Under the pieces are notes generated by a model. The model saw only the letters and a list, made by a program, of their open reading frames with translations. It did not search any database and was not told the DNA's origin. Of a stretch of DNA of 27,873 bases, positions 1 through 7,562 are shown piece by piece. The translations under genes were made by a program, and so were the position numbers. Origin of the DNA: DASUBN01 sp035691665 (GTDB lineage: Bacteria; Pseudomonadota; Gammaproteobacteria; Natronospirales; REEB76); NCBI GenBank assembly GCA_035691665.1, contig DASSIS010000044.1:1-27873 (forward strand), given 5' to 3'. Positions within the stretch are counted from its first letter, which is position 1; each line of letters opens with the position of its first letter.

Positions 1-1183
1 GCCGCAGCAGCACGTCGAGGATCGTAGCGTTCCCCATGGCGTCCTCGTAAGCGCTGATCTGGGTCGAGCCGCGGTAGGTCTGCGCATTCACGTCGGCACC
101 GTGGTCGAGCAGGAACTCCACCATGGCCGGGTCATTCGCGCCGATGGCATAGAACAGGGACGAGGAGCCGTTCTGGGTGACGGATGCGCCGTGGGCCACC
201 ATGTCCTGGACGAGGTCCATGGCCCTGGCTCGATCACTGACCTTGCCGCTGGCGCCGAGGCTAGCGGCGAGGCTCAGGACCGGAACCTGGTATTGGGTGG
301 CGCTGTTCAGCGGCGCGCCATGGTCCACCAGGGTCTTGGCTATATCCACGTGGCCGGCGAGGGCGGTCCGCAGCGCATCCTCGAGATCGGTGTCGCTGAT
401 GCCCGGATTGCCCTTCTGGGCGAGCAAGGCGTTCACCGCCTGCAGATCGCCGTGCAGGATGGCGAGGTTCAGTGGCGAATAAGGCCTGTAGGCCACGGGC
501 GCCATGACCCAGCCCTGCGCCATGAGGCTGGCCTCCACGTGCAGGATGGGATCGGGCTGGTGGAAGAAGCTCCCGCTGACCAGCACGCTCACGTCCCGCT
601 CGGACCAACTGCTCAAGGCGCAAGGCGTCGAACCCAACCCCACGATCTCGAACTCGCAGTCGAGGCCGTGCGTGACCAGGTGGAAGACCTCATGGACAGT
701 AGGGCTGGCCGCGGAGCGCCACTGGTCGGTACGCTGAACATCTACCGCCGGCGGGGGCGAGGCCATCGAGCCGTGGAAACCCAGCAACATGCCGCTCAGG
801 CTGGGATTGTCATACGGCGACGGCCCGATCGAAGTCGGTGTGGTGCGGAAGATGATCTGCTGGCTGTGGCCGGCGAAGTCCACGCTGATGGCGAACACGC
901 CGGTCTTGCCCGGGGTCGGGAAATCGCCGAACGTCAGGTGGCAGGCGGTATCCACGGTTTGGGGTCCCGCGTCCTTGAACGCGAACTCACGAAGCAGGCA
1001 GCCATCCGGCTTGAGCACGATGCTGTCAAAGCGCCATATTCCCTGCTCATCCGGGCGCCAGTTGGTGGCCAAGAACACCGTGCCGGGCGTGAAGCTGTAG
1101 GCGGCAGGGCCGTCGGCCGATGCCGGGGCGGACACGAAGAGCACGCAGATTAGCGCCAAGAACGCGGCAACACGATGAGCCAT
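1..1183 (-). CDS. Secreted ankyrin-repeat protein, C-terminus cut by window edge
   Basis: An open frame starts at the ATG at 1183 and stays open to the left edge, so the C-terminus is missing (394 codons visible). The start is supported by a purine-rich AAGGGG a few bases upstream and by a signal peptide (MAHRVAAFLALICVLFVSAPASA, cleavage near residue 24). Residues about 25-245 form a domain I do not recognise. From about residue 250 there are ankyrin-type repeats, with phrases such as SPLNLAILHGDLQAVNALL, VDIAKTLVDHGAPLN and MVEFLLDHGADVNAQ. Ankyrin repeats mediate protein-protein binding; the signal peptide implies a periplasmic or exported location. The gene is divergent from coq7 with about 105 bp between them. 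Its partner and role are unknown. The ankyrin call is strong; the function is not. Confidence 0.85.
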   Translation of the reverse strand, partial: MAHRVAAFLALICVLFVSAPASADGPAAYSFTPGTVFLATNWRPDEQGIWRFDSIVLKPDGCLLREFAFKDAGPQTVDTACHLTFGDFPTPGKTGVFAISVDFAGHSQQIIFRTTPTSIGPSPYDNPSLSGMLLGFHGSMASPPPAVDVQRTDQWRSAASPTVHEVFHLVTHGLDCEFEIVGLGSTPCALSSWSERDVSVLVSGSFFHQPDPILHVEASLMAQGWVMAPVAYRPYSPLNLAILHGDLQAVNALLAQKGNPGISDTDLEDALRTALAGHVDIAKTLVDHGAPLNSATQYQVPVLSLAASLGASGKVSDRARAMDLVQDMVAHGASVTQNGSSSLFYAIGANDPAMVEFLLDHGADVNAQTYRGSTQISAYEDAMGNATILDVLLR

Positions 1184-1276
1184 GGTATCCCCTTCCCTTT
1201 GGATCCTCATGGTACGAGCCGGATCCTCGCGGGCCAGACTAGCAACGTCCGTGCATCAGGTCCATCAGAGTGGCTC

Positions 1277-1282
1277 TATAAT
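1277..1282 (+). promoter_or_regulatory. -10 box of coq7, probable leaderless transcript
   Basis: A perfect TATAAT lies here. Its last base is 7 nt before the A of the coq7 ATG, which is the normal -10 to +1 distance. No Shine-Dalgarno sequence precedes the ATG. No good -35 is visible at 16-18 bp. Transcription would start at or next to the start codon. Confidence 0.55.
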
Positions 1283-1288
1283 CTAGCC

Positions 1289-1936
1289 ATGACAGTACGA
1301 CGCCTCACAGGGCTGGATCGCATCCTCTCGGAGTTCGAGCACGCACTGCGCACCTCCTTCGCCTCCTCCGCCCACGCGGCCCAGCGGCCGAGCCCCGCGG
1401 CGGCGCTACAGGAAGGTGAGCTTAGCGAGGCCGAGCGCATCGAGGCGGGTCGACTCATGCGGGTGAACCACGCCGGCGAGATCGCCGCCCAGGCCCTCTA
1501 CCAGGGCCAGGCCTTCATGGCCCGGAGCGCCCACGTGCGCGCGGCCATGGATGAGTCCGCCGCCGAGGAGGTGGACCACCTCGCCTGGTGCGAGCAGCGC
1601 CTGCGGGAACTCAGCACCCCCGCGAGCAAGCTCGATCCCCTCTGGTACCTGGGCTCCTTCGCTATCGGCGCCGCGGCGGGCTTCTTGGGCGACAAGGAGA
1701 GCCTGGGGTTCGTGGGCGAGACCGAGAAGCAGGTGGTGCAGCATCTCGAAGGCCACATGGCCCGCCTGCCGGAGCAGGACCAGAAGAGCCGCGCCATCCT
1801 GGAACAGATGAAGACCGACGAGGCCCACCACGGGGCCAAGGCGGAGCGCGCCGGCGGGGCCTCCCTGCCCGTGCCGGTGCGGCTCTTCATGCGGCTCACC
1901 TCGAAAGTGATGACCTCAACCGCCTACTGGATTTGA
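1289..1936 (+). CDS. coq7: Coq7-type demethoxyubiquinone hydroxylase
   Basis: This is a 215-residue protein of the usual length for bacterial Coq7, the carboxylate-bridged di-iron monooxygenase that performs the last ring hydroxylation (C6) of ubiquinone synthesis at the inner membrane. Candidate iron ligands are in place: E64 in the RVNHAGE segment, E94 and H97 in EEVDH, E146 in ETE, and E178/H181 in DEAHH. A start at 1175 in the same frame would add 38 unrelated residues. I chose 1289 because homology begins there and a TATAAT lies directly upstream. The stop codon directly abuts the stop of the convergent SRPBCC gene. In Pseudomonas, coq7 lies near trpGDC and vfr, and both also occur in this window. 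Confidence 0.95.
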   Translation: MTVRRLTGLDRILSEFEHALRTSFASSAHAAQRPSPAAALQEGELSEAERIEAGRLMRVNHAGEIAAQALYQGQAFMARSAHVRAAMDESAAEEVDHLAWCEQRLRELSTPASKLDPLWYLGSFAIGAAAGFLGDKESLGFVGETEKQVVQHLEGHMARLPEQDQKSRAILEQMKTDEAHHGAKAERAGGASLPVPVRLFMRLTSKVMTSTAYWI

Positions 1937-2380
1937 TCACCACGGGCTCGGCTGGTGCTTGCCGGTGGTGATGAGCTTGCGCAGGTTCCCGTTCACCAGC
2001 ATGTTCCAGCCGTTCGAGCAGCCTTCGTAGCACTCGAAGTCGGGCCCCAGGCCTGCGTGGCTGAAACGCAGCTCGGTCTTGTCGCCCTTCTTGGCGATGT
2101 CGAAGACGATGTCCGTGCCCTTCCACTCGTCCTTGTGCTCCACGAAATCGAGCTTGGCATCCACCACGTGCCAGACGAGCTTCTTGCCGGGGACGAACTC
2201 GGTGACGCGCTGCTTGGAATAGTGGGCGCCCTCGACGCGGTAGGTGAACTCGTCCCCCAGCTTGCCGCTGTCGCCCACGACTTCTCCTGACCACCAGCCG
2301 CGCACGTCGTTGATGGCCTGGAAGACCTGCTCCGGATCCTGGTCCACCGTGAAGCTGGCGGTGAAATGCTTGTTCTTCAT
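1937..2380 (-). CDS. SRPBCC / AHSA1-like protein
   Basis: A 147-residue cytoplasmic protein of the START/Bet v 1 fold, AHSA1-like family. The family signature is visible near the start (FTVDQDPEQVFQAINDVRGWWSG), followed by a strand with GKKLVWHVVDA and a C-terminal helix ending near the NGWNMLV segment. Such folds enclose a hydrophobic pocket for small ligands; the ligand here is unknown. The start at 2380 has a strong AAGGAG Shine-Dalgarno. It is the third gene of a probable operon behind DUF899 (3269-4039) and DUF2182 (2422-3255), with a 41-bp gap to the latter. Its stop codon abuts that of coq7, forming TGATCA. Fold assignment is firm, biological role open. Confidence 0.85.
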   Translation of the reverse strand: MKNKHFTASFTVDQDPEQVFQAINDVRGWWSGEVVGDSGKLGDEFTYRVEGAHYSKQRVTEFVPGKKLVWHVVDAKLDFVEHKDEWKGTDIVFDIAKKGDKTELRFSHAGLGPDFECYEGCSNGWNMLVNGNLRKLITTGKHQPSPW

Positions 2381-2421
2381 GACTCACTCCTTGGGTTGTT
2401 TACGATGAAACCATTTTTGAT

Positions 2422-3255
2422 TCAGACGGCTATGAGATCCCCGGCGAACATGACCGCGCCCGCCGCCACGATGACCAGGCCCACGAGGCGGGCCACCCTC
2501 CTGGGCGCGGGCGCCAGGCGTTCGGCGCTGACGGCGAAGGTGAGCAGCGCCATGAGCCTCAAGTCCATGACCCCGGCCAGGAGCTGCACCAGCATGAGGT
2601 TGGCGTTGCAGCGCAGGCAGCAGAGCCCGAGATGCACGCCGTGCTGCCAGGCGCCTCGTCCTTGGGCGGCTCCGGTGGCGCAGGGCGTGACGGCGCGGCA
2701 GCGCGCGAGCTGGCCGAGCTTCCACTCCGTCATCTGGAAGACGCCCAGGAACACCACGGCGATCCCGGTGAGGGCCGGGACACAGCGGGCGAAAAGCGCG
2801 GAGTTGAGGGCGAGCGCCGCCAGCAGCACCCCGGGCAGATAAGCCAGGGCGCCGAACCCCAGCCACACGCTGAGGTAACCGGCCCCGGCCAGCCAGCGAC
2901 CTATCGCCGGTCTCCGGGTGCGGTGATAAGCCAGCAGCATCGGCACGAGCGCCGGCAGCATCATGGCCGCCATCATGAGCAGCCACATGCCGAGGAACAG
3001 GGCGGCGGCGCCCGGCCAGCTCTGGCCCGGCATGCGCATCCAGGCCATGGAGAGGGTCCAGCCCCCCGGCATCTCCATGCCGCCGGACATGGCGTCGCCG
3101 CAATAAGTGGTGGCGCCGGCGCTCAAGGCGAAGAGGAGCGCAGAGACAGCCAGGAAGGGTCGCTCGCCCTTCCCGGCCGCCGGCGCGGCGGGCCGGGGAG
3201 CTGCGCCGGGTTCGCGCAGCTCCCCTACCTCCTCGATTTGTTCGCAGCAGCGCAT
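2422..3255 (-). CDS. DUF2182 integral membrane protein
   Basis: A 277-residue inner-membrane protein matching the DUF2182 family of predicted metal-binding membrane proteins. Several hydrophobic segments are visible: about 33-50, 82-110, 120-150 and 155-175, then 215-240 and 255-277. The second holds the family phrase MWLLMMAAMMLPALVPMLL. A Cys-rich segment near residue 212 (LGLCCLRCNANLM) and the many Met and Cys residues fit metal binding, but no substrate is known. A cytoplasmic N-terminal stretch rich in Ala and Pro precedes the first helix, so the true start could be slightly downstream. It is the middle gene of the DUF899-DUF2182-SRPBCC operon, 13 bp after the DUF899 stop. Confidence 0.85.
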   Translation of the reverse strand: MRCCEQIEEVGELREPGAAPRPAAPAAGKGERPFLAVSALLFALSAGATTYCGDAMSGGMEMPGGWTLSMAWMRMPGQSWPGAAALFLGMWLLMMAAMMLPALVPMLLAYHRTRRPAIGRWLAGAGYLSVWLGFGALAYLPGVLLAALALNSALFARCVPALTGIAVVFLGVFQMTEWKLGQLARCRAVTPCATGAAQGRGAWQHGVHLGLCCLRCNANLMLVQLLAGVMDLRLMALLTFAVSAERLAPAPRRVARLVGLVIVAAGAVMFAGDLIAV

Positions 3256-3268
3256 CGCTTGGCTCCGC

Positions 3269-4039
3269 TCAGCGCGTGCCGTACTCGTCGTTGCGGCGCC
3301 ACCAGATGTCGTCGCCCTCGTTGCGGCCGAGGGGTGCGCGATCCAGCCACTGGTACATGCCCCACAGGCCGTCGAGGCCGCGCGCGTAGGTGGAATAGCG
3401 GTGGTACACCTTGCCGCCTTCGAGGATGAAGGTGCTCATGCCCGGCCGCTCGCGCACGTAGGTGAGCGCATCGGTGCCGGTACCCGCCGCGATGTTGCGC
3501 ACGAACGGCGGCAAGTCGTCGCTGGCGTTCAGGGGATGGCCGTTGCGCCGGTAGTTGTACTCGTTGTCGCCCTCGCTCTGCTGCTGCTCGGTGATGGACA
3601 CGTTGAAGTCGTAGTTGAAGTCGCCGCTGGCCGCCGAGGCCCAGGGGAAGCTCCAACCCAGGCGCTGCTTGTAGGCCTGCAGCTTCGCGAGCGGCGCCCG
3701 CGACACCGCCATGAGGGTCACGTCGTGATTGGCCAGGTGCGGGGCGAAGCCGTTGAAGCCGTCGGCGATGGCCGAGCAGGAGGGGCAGCCGGCCTTGTAG
3801 TCGGGCCCGAACATGAAGTGGTACACCATGAGCTGCGAGCGGCCCTTGAACAGGTCCTTCAGGGTCGCGGGCCCTTCGTCGGTGTCGAAGCGGTATTCCT
3901 TCTCGACCTTCACCCAGGGCAGTTCCTGGCGCTGCTGGGCCAGCTCGTCGCTGCGCCGGGTCAGTTCCTTCTCGGCCTTGAGCAGTTCGAGCCGCTTCGC
4001 CAGCCATTCCTCGTGTGTCGCGGTGCTGTGGGCAGTCAT
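3269..4039 (-). CDS. DUF899 thioredoxin-like protein
   Basis: A 256-residue soluble protein of the DUF899 family, which has a thioredoxin-like fold. Visible landmarks are an N-terminal helix (EEWLAKRLELLKAEKELTR), the core MVYHFMFGPDYKAGCPSCS with C85 and C88 as a CxxC pair, VSRAPLAKLQAYKQRLGW, and a C-terminal segment with GMSTFILEGGKVYH and a DGLWGMYQWLD motif. The CxxC suggests a redox or metal-handling role, but the family's reaction is not established. The start at 4039 has a strong GGAGGATA Shine-Dalgarno. It is the first gene of the DUF899-DUF2182-SRPBCC operon and is divergent from a two-HTH regulator 129 bp away. Confidence 0.88.
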   Translation of the reverse strand: MTAHSTATHEEWLAKRLELLKAEKELTRRSDELAQQRQELPWVKVEKEYRFDTDEGPATLKDLFKGRSQLMVYHFMFGPDYKAGCPSCSAIADGFNGFAPHLANHDVTLMAVSRAPLAKLQAYKQRLGWSFPWASAASGDFNYDFNVSITEQQQSEGDNEYNYRRNGHPLNASDDLPPFVRNIAAGTGTDALTYVRERPGMSTFILEGGKVYHRYSTYARGLDGLWGMYQWLDRAPLGRNEGDDIWWRRNDEYGTR

Positions 4040-4168
4040 GGGCTTATCCTCCGTCCGGTTGTTTCGCTATCCACCCGGCTCGCGCCTCGGGCGCGGTGGG
4101 TGGGGGTCGGGGATTAGCTTAGAATCGGCCCACGCCAGAGCGGGAGTAACAAGTGTGGCGGGATTCGG

Positions 4169-5389
4169 ATGGACTCGCTGATCACGGCCGCGGCCCGCGC
4201 GCTCGCCGCCGGTGACCCGCTGGGCGCCCTGAAGCGCGTGGCGCTGCGGGATGACGCGCCGGCGCTGGCGCTCCGGGGCATCGCCATGGCCCAGCTCGGC
4301 GAGCTCTCCCGCGCCAAGGCCCTCTTGAAGAGCGCCGCCCGCGCCTTCGGCCCGGGAGAAGCGCTGGCCCGCGCCCGCTGCGTCGTGGCCGAGGCGGAGG
4401 TGGCGCTCGCTTCCCGCGATCTCGGCTGGCCCGCGAAGGCGCTGGAGGCGGCGCGCGCCACCCTCGAAGCCCGGGGCGACCGGGCCAACGCAGCCCATGC
4501 GCGGCATCTCGATGTCCGGCGTCTCGTGCTCATCGGCCGCCTCGACGAGGCCGAGTGGGCGCTGACCCAGGTGGACCCCGCTTCCCTCCCCTCCGCATTG
4601 CGGGCCACCCATGAACTGGTGATCGGCGGCATCGCCCTGCGCCGGCTGCAGGCCAAGGCGGCCCGCGCGGCCCTGGCCCGGGCCGCGAGCGCCGCGCGTG
4701 AGGCGGGCATCCCGGCGCTGATGGCGGAAGTGGAGAGCGCGGTCCGGTTGCTGGACGCGCCGGCGGCGCGGCTGATCGCGGACGGCGCGGAAAAGCTGCT
4801 GCGGCTGGAAGAGGTGGAACCCCTGCTGGCCTCGGAGGCGCTGTTGGTGGACTCCTGCCGCCATCAGGTACGCGATGCCAAAACCGTGATCCCGCTCGCG
4901 AGCCGCCCGGTGCTCTTCGCCCTGGTGCGCGCACTGGCGGAAGCCTGGCCCCGAGACCTGCCGCGCAGCACCTTGATCCTCAAGGCTTTCCGCACCAAGC
5001 ACGCGGACGAGACCCTGCGCGCGCGCCTGCGGGTCGAGGTCGGCAGATTGCGCAAGCTGCTGTGGACGCTCGCCGAGGTGGAGGCCACCGAGCAGGGCTT
5101 CAGACTGGCGCCGCGGCGCGACCGCGAGGTACGGGTGCTGGCACCACCGTTCGAGGACGCGGATGCGGCGCTCCTGGCCCTGCTCGCCGACGGCGAATCC
5201 TGGTCGAGCTCTGCCCTGGCGCTGGCCATCGGTGCCAGCCAGCGCACGGTGCAGCGCGCGCTCGACGCCCTGGCCGCCGCCGGCAAGGTGCGCCCTCTCG
5301 GCCGCGGCCGCTCCCGCCGCTGGCTGAGCGCGCCGCTGCCCGGATTCACGACGACATTGTTACTCCCCTCGCCGCTGCCGAACGACTAG
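4169..5389 (+). CDS. Helical-repeat regulator with two winged-helix domains
   Basis: A 406-residue protein. Residues about 1-215 are Ala/Leu/Arg-rich helical hairpins of TPR character (for example ALRGIAMAQLGELSRAKALL). Residues about 220-320 look like an OmpR/PhoB-type winged helix, ending in RVEVGRLRKLL and VEATEQGFRLAP where such domains end in a G-Y/F-R-L hairpin. Residues about 330-392 look like a second winged helix of MarR/IclR type (SSSALALAIGASQRTVQRALDALAAAGKV). A transcription factor with a sensory or protein-binding N-terminus is inferred; the effector is unknown. It is divergent from the DUF899 operon and 9 bp upstream of a beta-propeller gene, so these are the natural regulatory candidates. 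A TAGAAT at 4120-4125 is a possible -10. No good Shine-Dalgarno precedes the ATG. Confidence 0.75.
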   Translation: MDSLITAAARALAAGDPLGALKRVALRDDAPALALRGIAMAQLGELSRAKALLKSAARAFGPGEALARARCVVAEAEVALASRDLGWPAKALEAARATLEARGDRANAAHARHLDVRRLVLIGRLDEAEWALTQVDPASLPSALRATHELVIGGIALRRLQAKAARAALARAASAAREAGIPALMAEVESAVRLLDAPAARLIADGAEKLLRLEEVEPLLASEALLVDSCRHQVRDAKTVIPLASRPVLFALVRALAEAWPRDLPRSTLILKAFRTKHADETLRARLRVEVGRLRKLLWTLAEVEATEQGFRLAPRRDREVRVLAPPFEDADAALLALLADGESWSSSALALAIGASQRTVQRALDALAAAGKVRPLGRGRSRRWLSAPLPGFTTTLLLPSPLPND

Positions 5390-5392
5390 GAT
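5387..5392 (+). promoter_or_regulatory. TAGGAT upstream of the beta-propeller gene: -10 box or Shine-Dalgarno
   Basis: TAGGAT ends 7 nt before the A of the ATG at 5399, the same geometry as at coq7. It could be a -10 box giving a leaderless mRNA. The embedded AGGA could equally be a Shine-Dalgarno in a transcript from the regulator gene upstream. The sequence alone does not decide. No convincing -35 is present. Confidence 0.35.
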
Positions 5393-5398
5393 GGGACC

Positions 5399-6043
5399 AT
5401 GAGACGCGAAACCGCCGAAGTCATCCGCGAGTACGGCCCCTTCCCCGGTGCGGAGAAGGTCGGCGGCGTCAGCTACGACGGCAGGCAGGTCTGGTTCGCC
5501 GGCGGCGGCAAGCTGCATGCCTTCGACCCCGCCGACGGCAAGCCGCTCGGCACCCTCGACGTACCCGCCCACGCCGGCACCGCCTTCGACGGCAAGCACC
5601 TGTATCAGATCGCCGAGGATCGCATCCGGAAGGTGGACCCCGCGACCGGCCAGGTGCTCGCCACCATCCCGGCTCCCGGCAAGGGCGGCGACTCGGGGCT
5701 CACCTGGGCCGAAGGCACGCTGTGGGTGGGTGAATACCGGGCGCGCAAGATCCATCAGATAGACCCGGAGACGGGCGCGATCCTGCGCACCATCGAGTCG
5801 AACCGCTTCGTCACCGGCGTCACCTGGGCGGACGGCGAGCTCTGGCACGCCACCTGGGAGGGCGACGAGAGCGAACTCCGGCACATCGACCCCAAGACGG
5901 GCGGAGTGCTGGAGAGCCTCGCGATGCCCGAGGGGATCAACGTCTCGGGGCTCGAGTACGACGGCGCGGACCGCTTCTATTGCGGCGGCGGCGGCACCGG
6001 CAAGGTGCGGGCCGTGCGCCGGCCCAAGCGGGCCCGAGCCTGA
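5399..6043 (+). CDS. Small cytoplasmic beta-propeller protein (glutamine cyclotransferase/Vgb-like)
   Basis: A 214-residue protein made of repeated beta-propeller blades with phrases such as GVSYDGRQVWFAGGGKLHAFDP, TAFDGKHLYQIAEDRIRKVDP, GLTWAEGTLWVGEYRARKIHQIDP and GVTWADGELWHATWEG. This W-x-D-G-x-L-W/Y plus IDPxTG pattern is typical of glutamine cyclotransferase-like and YncE/Vgb-like propellers. At about five blades it is short for an enzyme of these families. No signal peptide is seen, unlike most secreted relatives. It follows the two-HTH regulator by 9 bp. It could serve as a sensor or binding partner for that regulator or for the divergent operon, which is inference. Confidence 0.75.
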   Translation: MRRETAEVIREYGPFPGAEKVGGVSYDGRQVWFAGGGKLHAFDPADGKPLGTLDVPAHAGTAFDGKHLYQIAEDRIRKVDPATGQVLATIPAPGKGGDSGLTWAEGTLWVGEYRARKIHQIDPETGAILRTIESNRFVTGVTWADGELWHATWEGDESELRHIDPKTGGVLESLAMPEGINVSGLEYDGADRFYCGGGGTGKVRAVRRPKRARA

Positions 6044-6103
6044 CCAACGGGGCGCCCCGGGCGCGTCCTGCGCACCGGGGGCACCTTCCTCTCGACGATA
6101 TCC

Positions 6104-6673
6104 TCAGCTGCTGGCGGGTGCACCGCTCGTGATGTTGCAGACCGGTGCGGTGGTAGGCGCCGTGTTCGAGGGGTTGCCGGCGTGCAGCTGGATGTTGCCG
6201 CCGCCCTGCGCGCTGCCGCCCAGGGTGTGGTTGGAGTCGCCGCTCGTGGTGTACACCACGGTGCCGTTCTGGCCCAGGGTGATGGTGAAGGTGTCGTTCA
6301 CTCCCGGCTCGCCGTTGTCCGCTGCCATGACGTCGTAATCCACCGGGCCGTAGAGGTTGGTCTCGGCGGTGCCGCAGATCTCACGGGTGTAGTCGTCCAC
6401 CTGCATGTAGGCGGTCACGGTGGCGTTGGTCACGTGCAGCCCGGCCTCCTGGTCCACGTAGTTGAGGTGCCCCCACCAGGCACCGTTCTTGACGCCGCCG
6501 CCGACGCCGAAGTTGGCCGTGGAACCGTCGTCATGGGTGATCCAGCCACCGCCGGTGAGGAAGTCCAGGGGCACCGGGCCCGTGGTGTTCCAGGCGCCGG
6601 CAGGTCCGGTGGTGCCGAGCAGCAGCAGCGCCGCCGCGGGGAGGGTGGTCAAGGTCTTGAGAGGGAATTTCAT
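6104..6673 (-). CDS. Secreted protein with an LTGGGWI module
   Basis: A 189-residue protein read from the ATG at 6673, which has an AAGGAG Shine-Dalgarno 8 nt upstream. An upstream start at 6706 in the same frame would place residues before the signal peptide and is not used. The signal peptide is about residues 1-27 (TLPAAALLLLGTTGPAGA). The mature protein starts with DFLTGGGWITHDDG near residue 37, then glycine- and asparagine-rich beta-strand segments and two Cys residues near YTREICGTA and APVCNIT that could form a disulfide. The LTGGGWI opening recalls a small secreted beta-sandwich module (post-COAP-1 type), recognised from memory only. It stands alone, convergent with the beta-propeller gene. 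Confidence 0.75.
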   Translation of the reverse strand: MKFPLKTLTTLPAAALLLLGTTGPAGAWNTTGPVPLDFLTGGGWITHDDGSTANFGVGGGVKNGAWWGHLNYVDQEAGLHVTNATVTAYMQVDDYTREICGTAETNLYGPVDYDVMAADNGEPGVNDTFTITLGQNGTVVYTTSGDSNHTLGGSAQGGGNIQLHAGNPSNTAPTTAPVCNITSGAPASS

Positions 6674-6955
6674 GGTCTGTACTCCTTCATCACGCAGATC
6701 GAGCACGGCGGTCGCCGCGCGCCTCGGGTCGGATGCCGCCGGATGGCCGCGTCCGTCCCGACACGCGAAGCTATCCCGTGTGTGCAGGCATGAACAATTG
6801 GGATTAATCCGGAAAGCAAGCAGGGGAAAGTGCTTAAGGAGGGCACAGACTTTTCATGCACCGTCCGCGGCGCATATGTCATGCCCAGGCGGCAGGCAGC
6901 GATGGCCCGTTACACAGCGTTGGGAAAATTGTTGCAGCCGTGCGCGGAAGGTTCG
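6674..6955 (-). other. Upstream region of the secreted-protein gene, no gene seen
   Basis: This 282-bp stretch holds the Shine-Dalgarno of the 6104-6673 gene and presumably its promoter. Short frames on both strands lack start signals and credible protein sequence. GC is somewhat lower than in the neighbouring genes around 6780-6850. I see no RNA gene or convincing promoter pair. Confidence 0.4.
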
Positions 6956-7087
6956 CTAAAAATCAGAGATTTTGGCGGCTGGCGAGCGTTTGCCGCGTGC
7001 GGCAAACGCTCCGCCATGGATGGCGGAGCCGGACACGCTACCAGGGATGGTTAGAACGACGCCAGACGGCAAAAGATCGATTTTTAG
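6956..7087. repeat. Mosaic inverted-repeat element, copy 1
   Basis: The outer arms at 6956-6984 and 7060-7087 are complementary. Both begin CTAAAAATC when read outside-in, and both run into TTTTG-C-G and CTGGCG. The interior carries two further palindromes, GTTTGCCGCGTGCGGCAAAC near 6988-7008 and TCCGCCATGGATGGCGGA near 7010-7027, and the phrase CCAGGGATGG shared with other copies. The right end supplies the TAA stop of the small membrane protein gene at 7084. The CTAAAAATC ends are shared with the copy at 12444-12565. Confidence 0.7.
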
Positions 7088-7356
7088 GTGAAAGCCATGA
7101 CGATGAGGGCCAAGCCGATCGCGATCATGGCGTAGGCGCGGCCCTTGCTCTTGCTGAAGCTGATGTTGCCGCGCTCCGGTCGCATCAGGTAGTGCATGTT
7201 CTTCAGGCTGTTGTAGGGGCTCTTGGCGATCTCCTCCGAGTGCATCCAATCCTGGTCGGTGGATTCCGCGGCGCGCTTGGCGCTCCACAGCAGCATGAGG
7301 CCGTAGACCACCGCCAGGAGTCCGGTCACCACGAACAGGATGTTCACTTTGCTCAC
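7084..7356 (-). CDS. Small membrane protein, two transmembrane helices
   Basis: A 90-residue protein with a GTG start at 7356. One hydrophobic helix lies at about residues 5-25 (ILFVVTGLLAVVYGLMLLW) and a second at about 74-89 (YAMIAIGLALIVMAF). A charged linker between them contains DQDWMHSEEIAKSPYNSLKNMHYLMRP. I do not recognise the family. The Shine-Dalgarno is weak. The gene is divergent from crp/vfr, and its stop codon lies inside the terminal arm of a repeat element, so the natural C-terminus may have been set by that insertion. Confidence 0.65.
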   Translation of the reverse strand: MSKVNILFVVTGLLAVVYGLMLLWSAKRAAESTDQDWMHSEEIAKSPYNSLKNMHYLMRPERGNISFSKSKGRAYAMIAIGLALIVMAFT

Positions 7357-7456
7357 TTAGGTCTCGCTCTCGTCCGGTCGGCTCATGGTCCGCGGCGGCA
7401 CATTCTATCGGCTCGGCATGCGGACGCCATGCTTAGGCTCCGCGTGTAAGGCTAAA

Positions 7457-7486
7457 CTGACATAAGTTTCTGTTCCGCCTTATAAA
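7457..7486 (+). promoter_or_regulatory. Promoter of the crp/vfr gene
   Basis: CTGACA (7457-7462) and TATAAA (7481-7486) are separated by 18 bp, a good sigma-70-type match. The predicted transcription start is near 7493, giving a leader of about 70 nt. The AT-rich character of 7440-7515 stands out against the GC-rich surroundings. I saw no clear CRP half-site pair for autoregulation. Confidence 0.55.
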
Positions 7487-7562
7487 ATCCAGTCAGGCCA
7501 AGTGTCATAATCGCGGCGAGTCATGGTAGCTTATTGGGTGCACCGTCGCCTTGGGGAAGAGC

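Noticed and set aside
101..1153. 350-codon plus-strand frame at the left end
   Set aside because: It is the antisense of the ankyrin protein, whose signal peptide and repeats are clear on the minus strand.
7500..7562. CRP-binding site for autoregulation upstream of crp
   Set aside because: No TGTGA-N6-TCACA-like pair is present; partial matches around GTGTCATAA are too weak.
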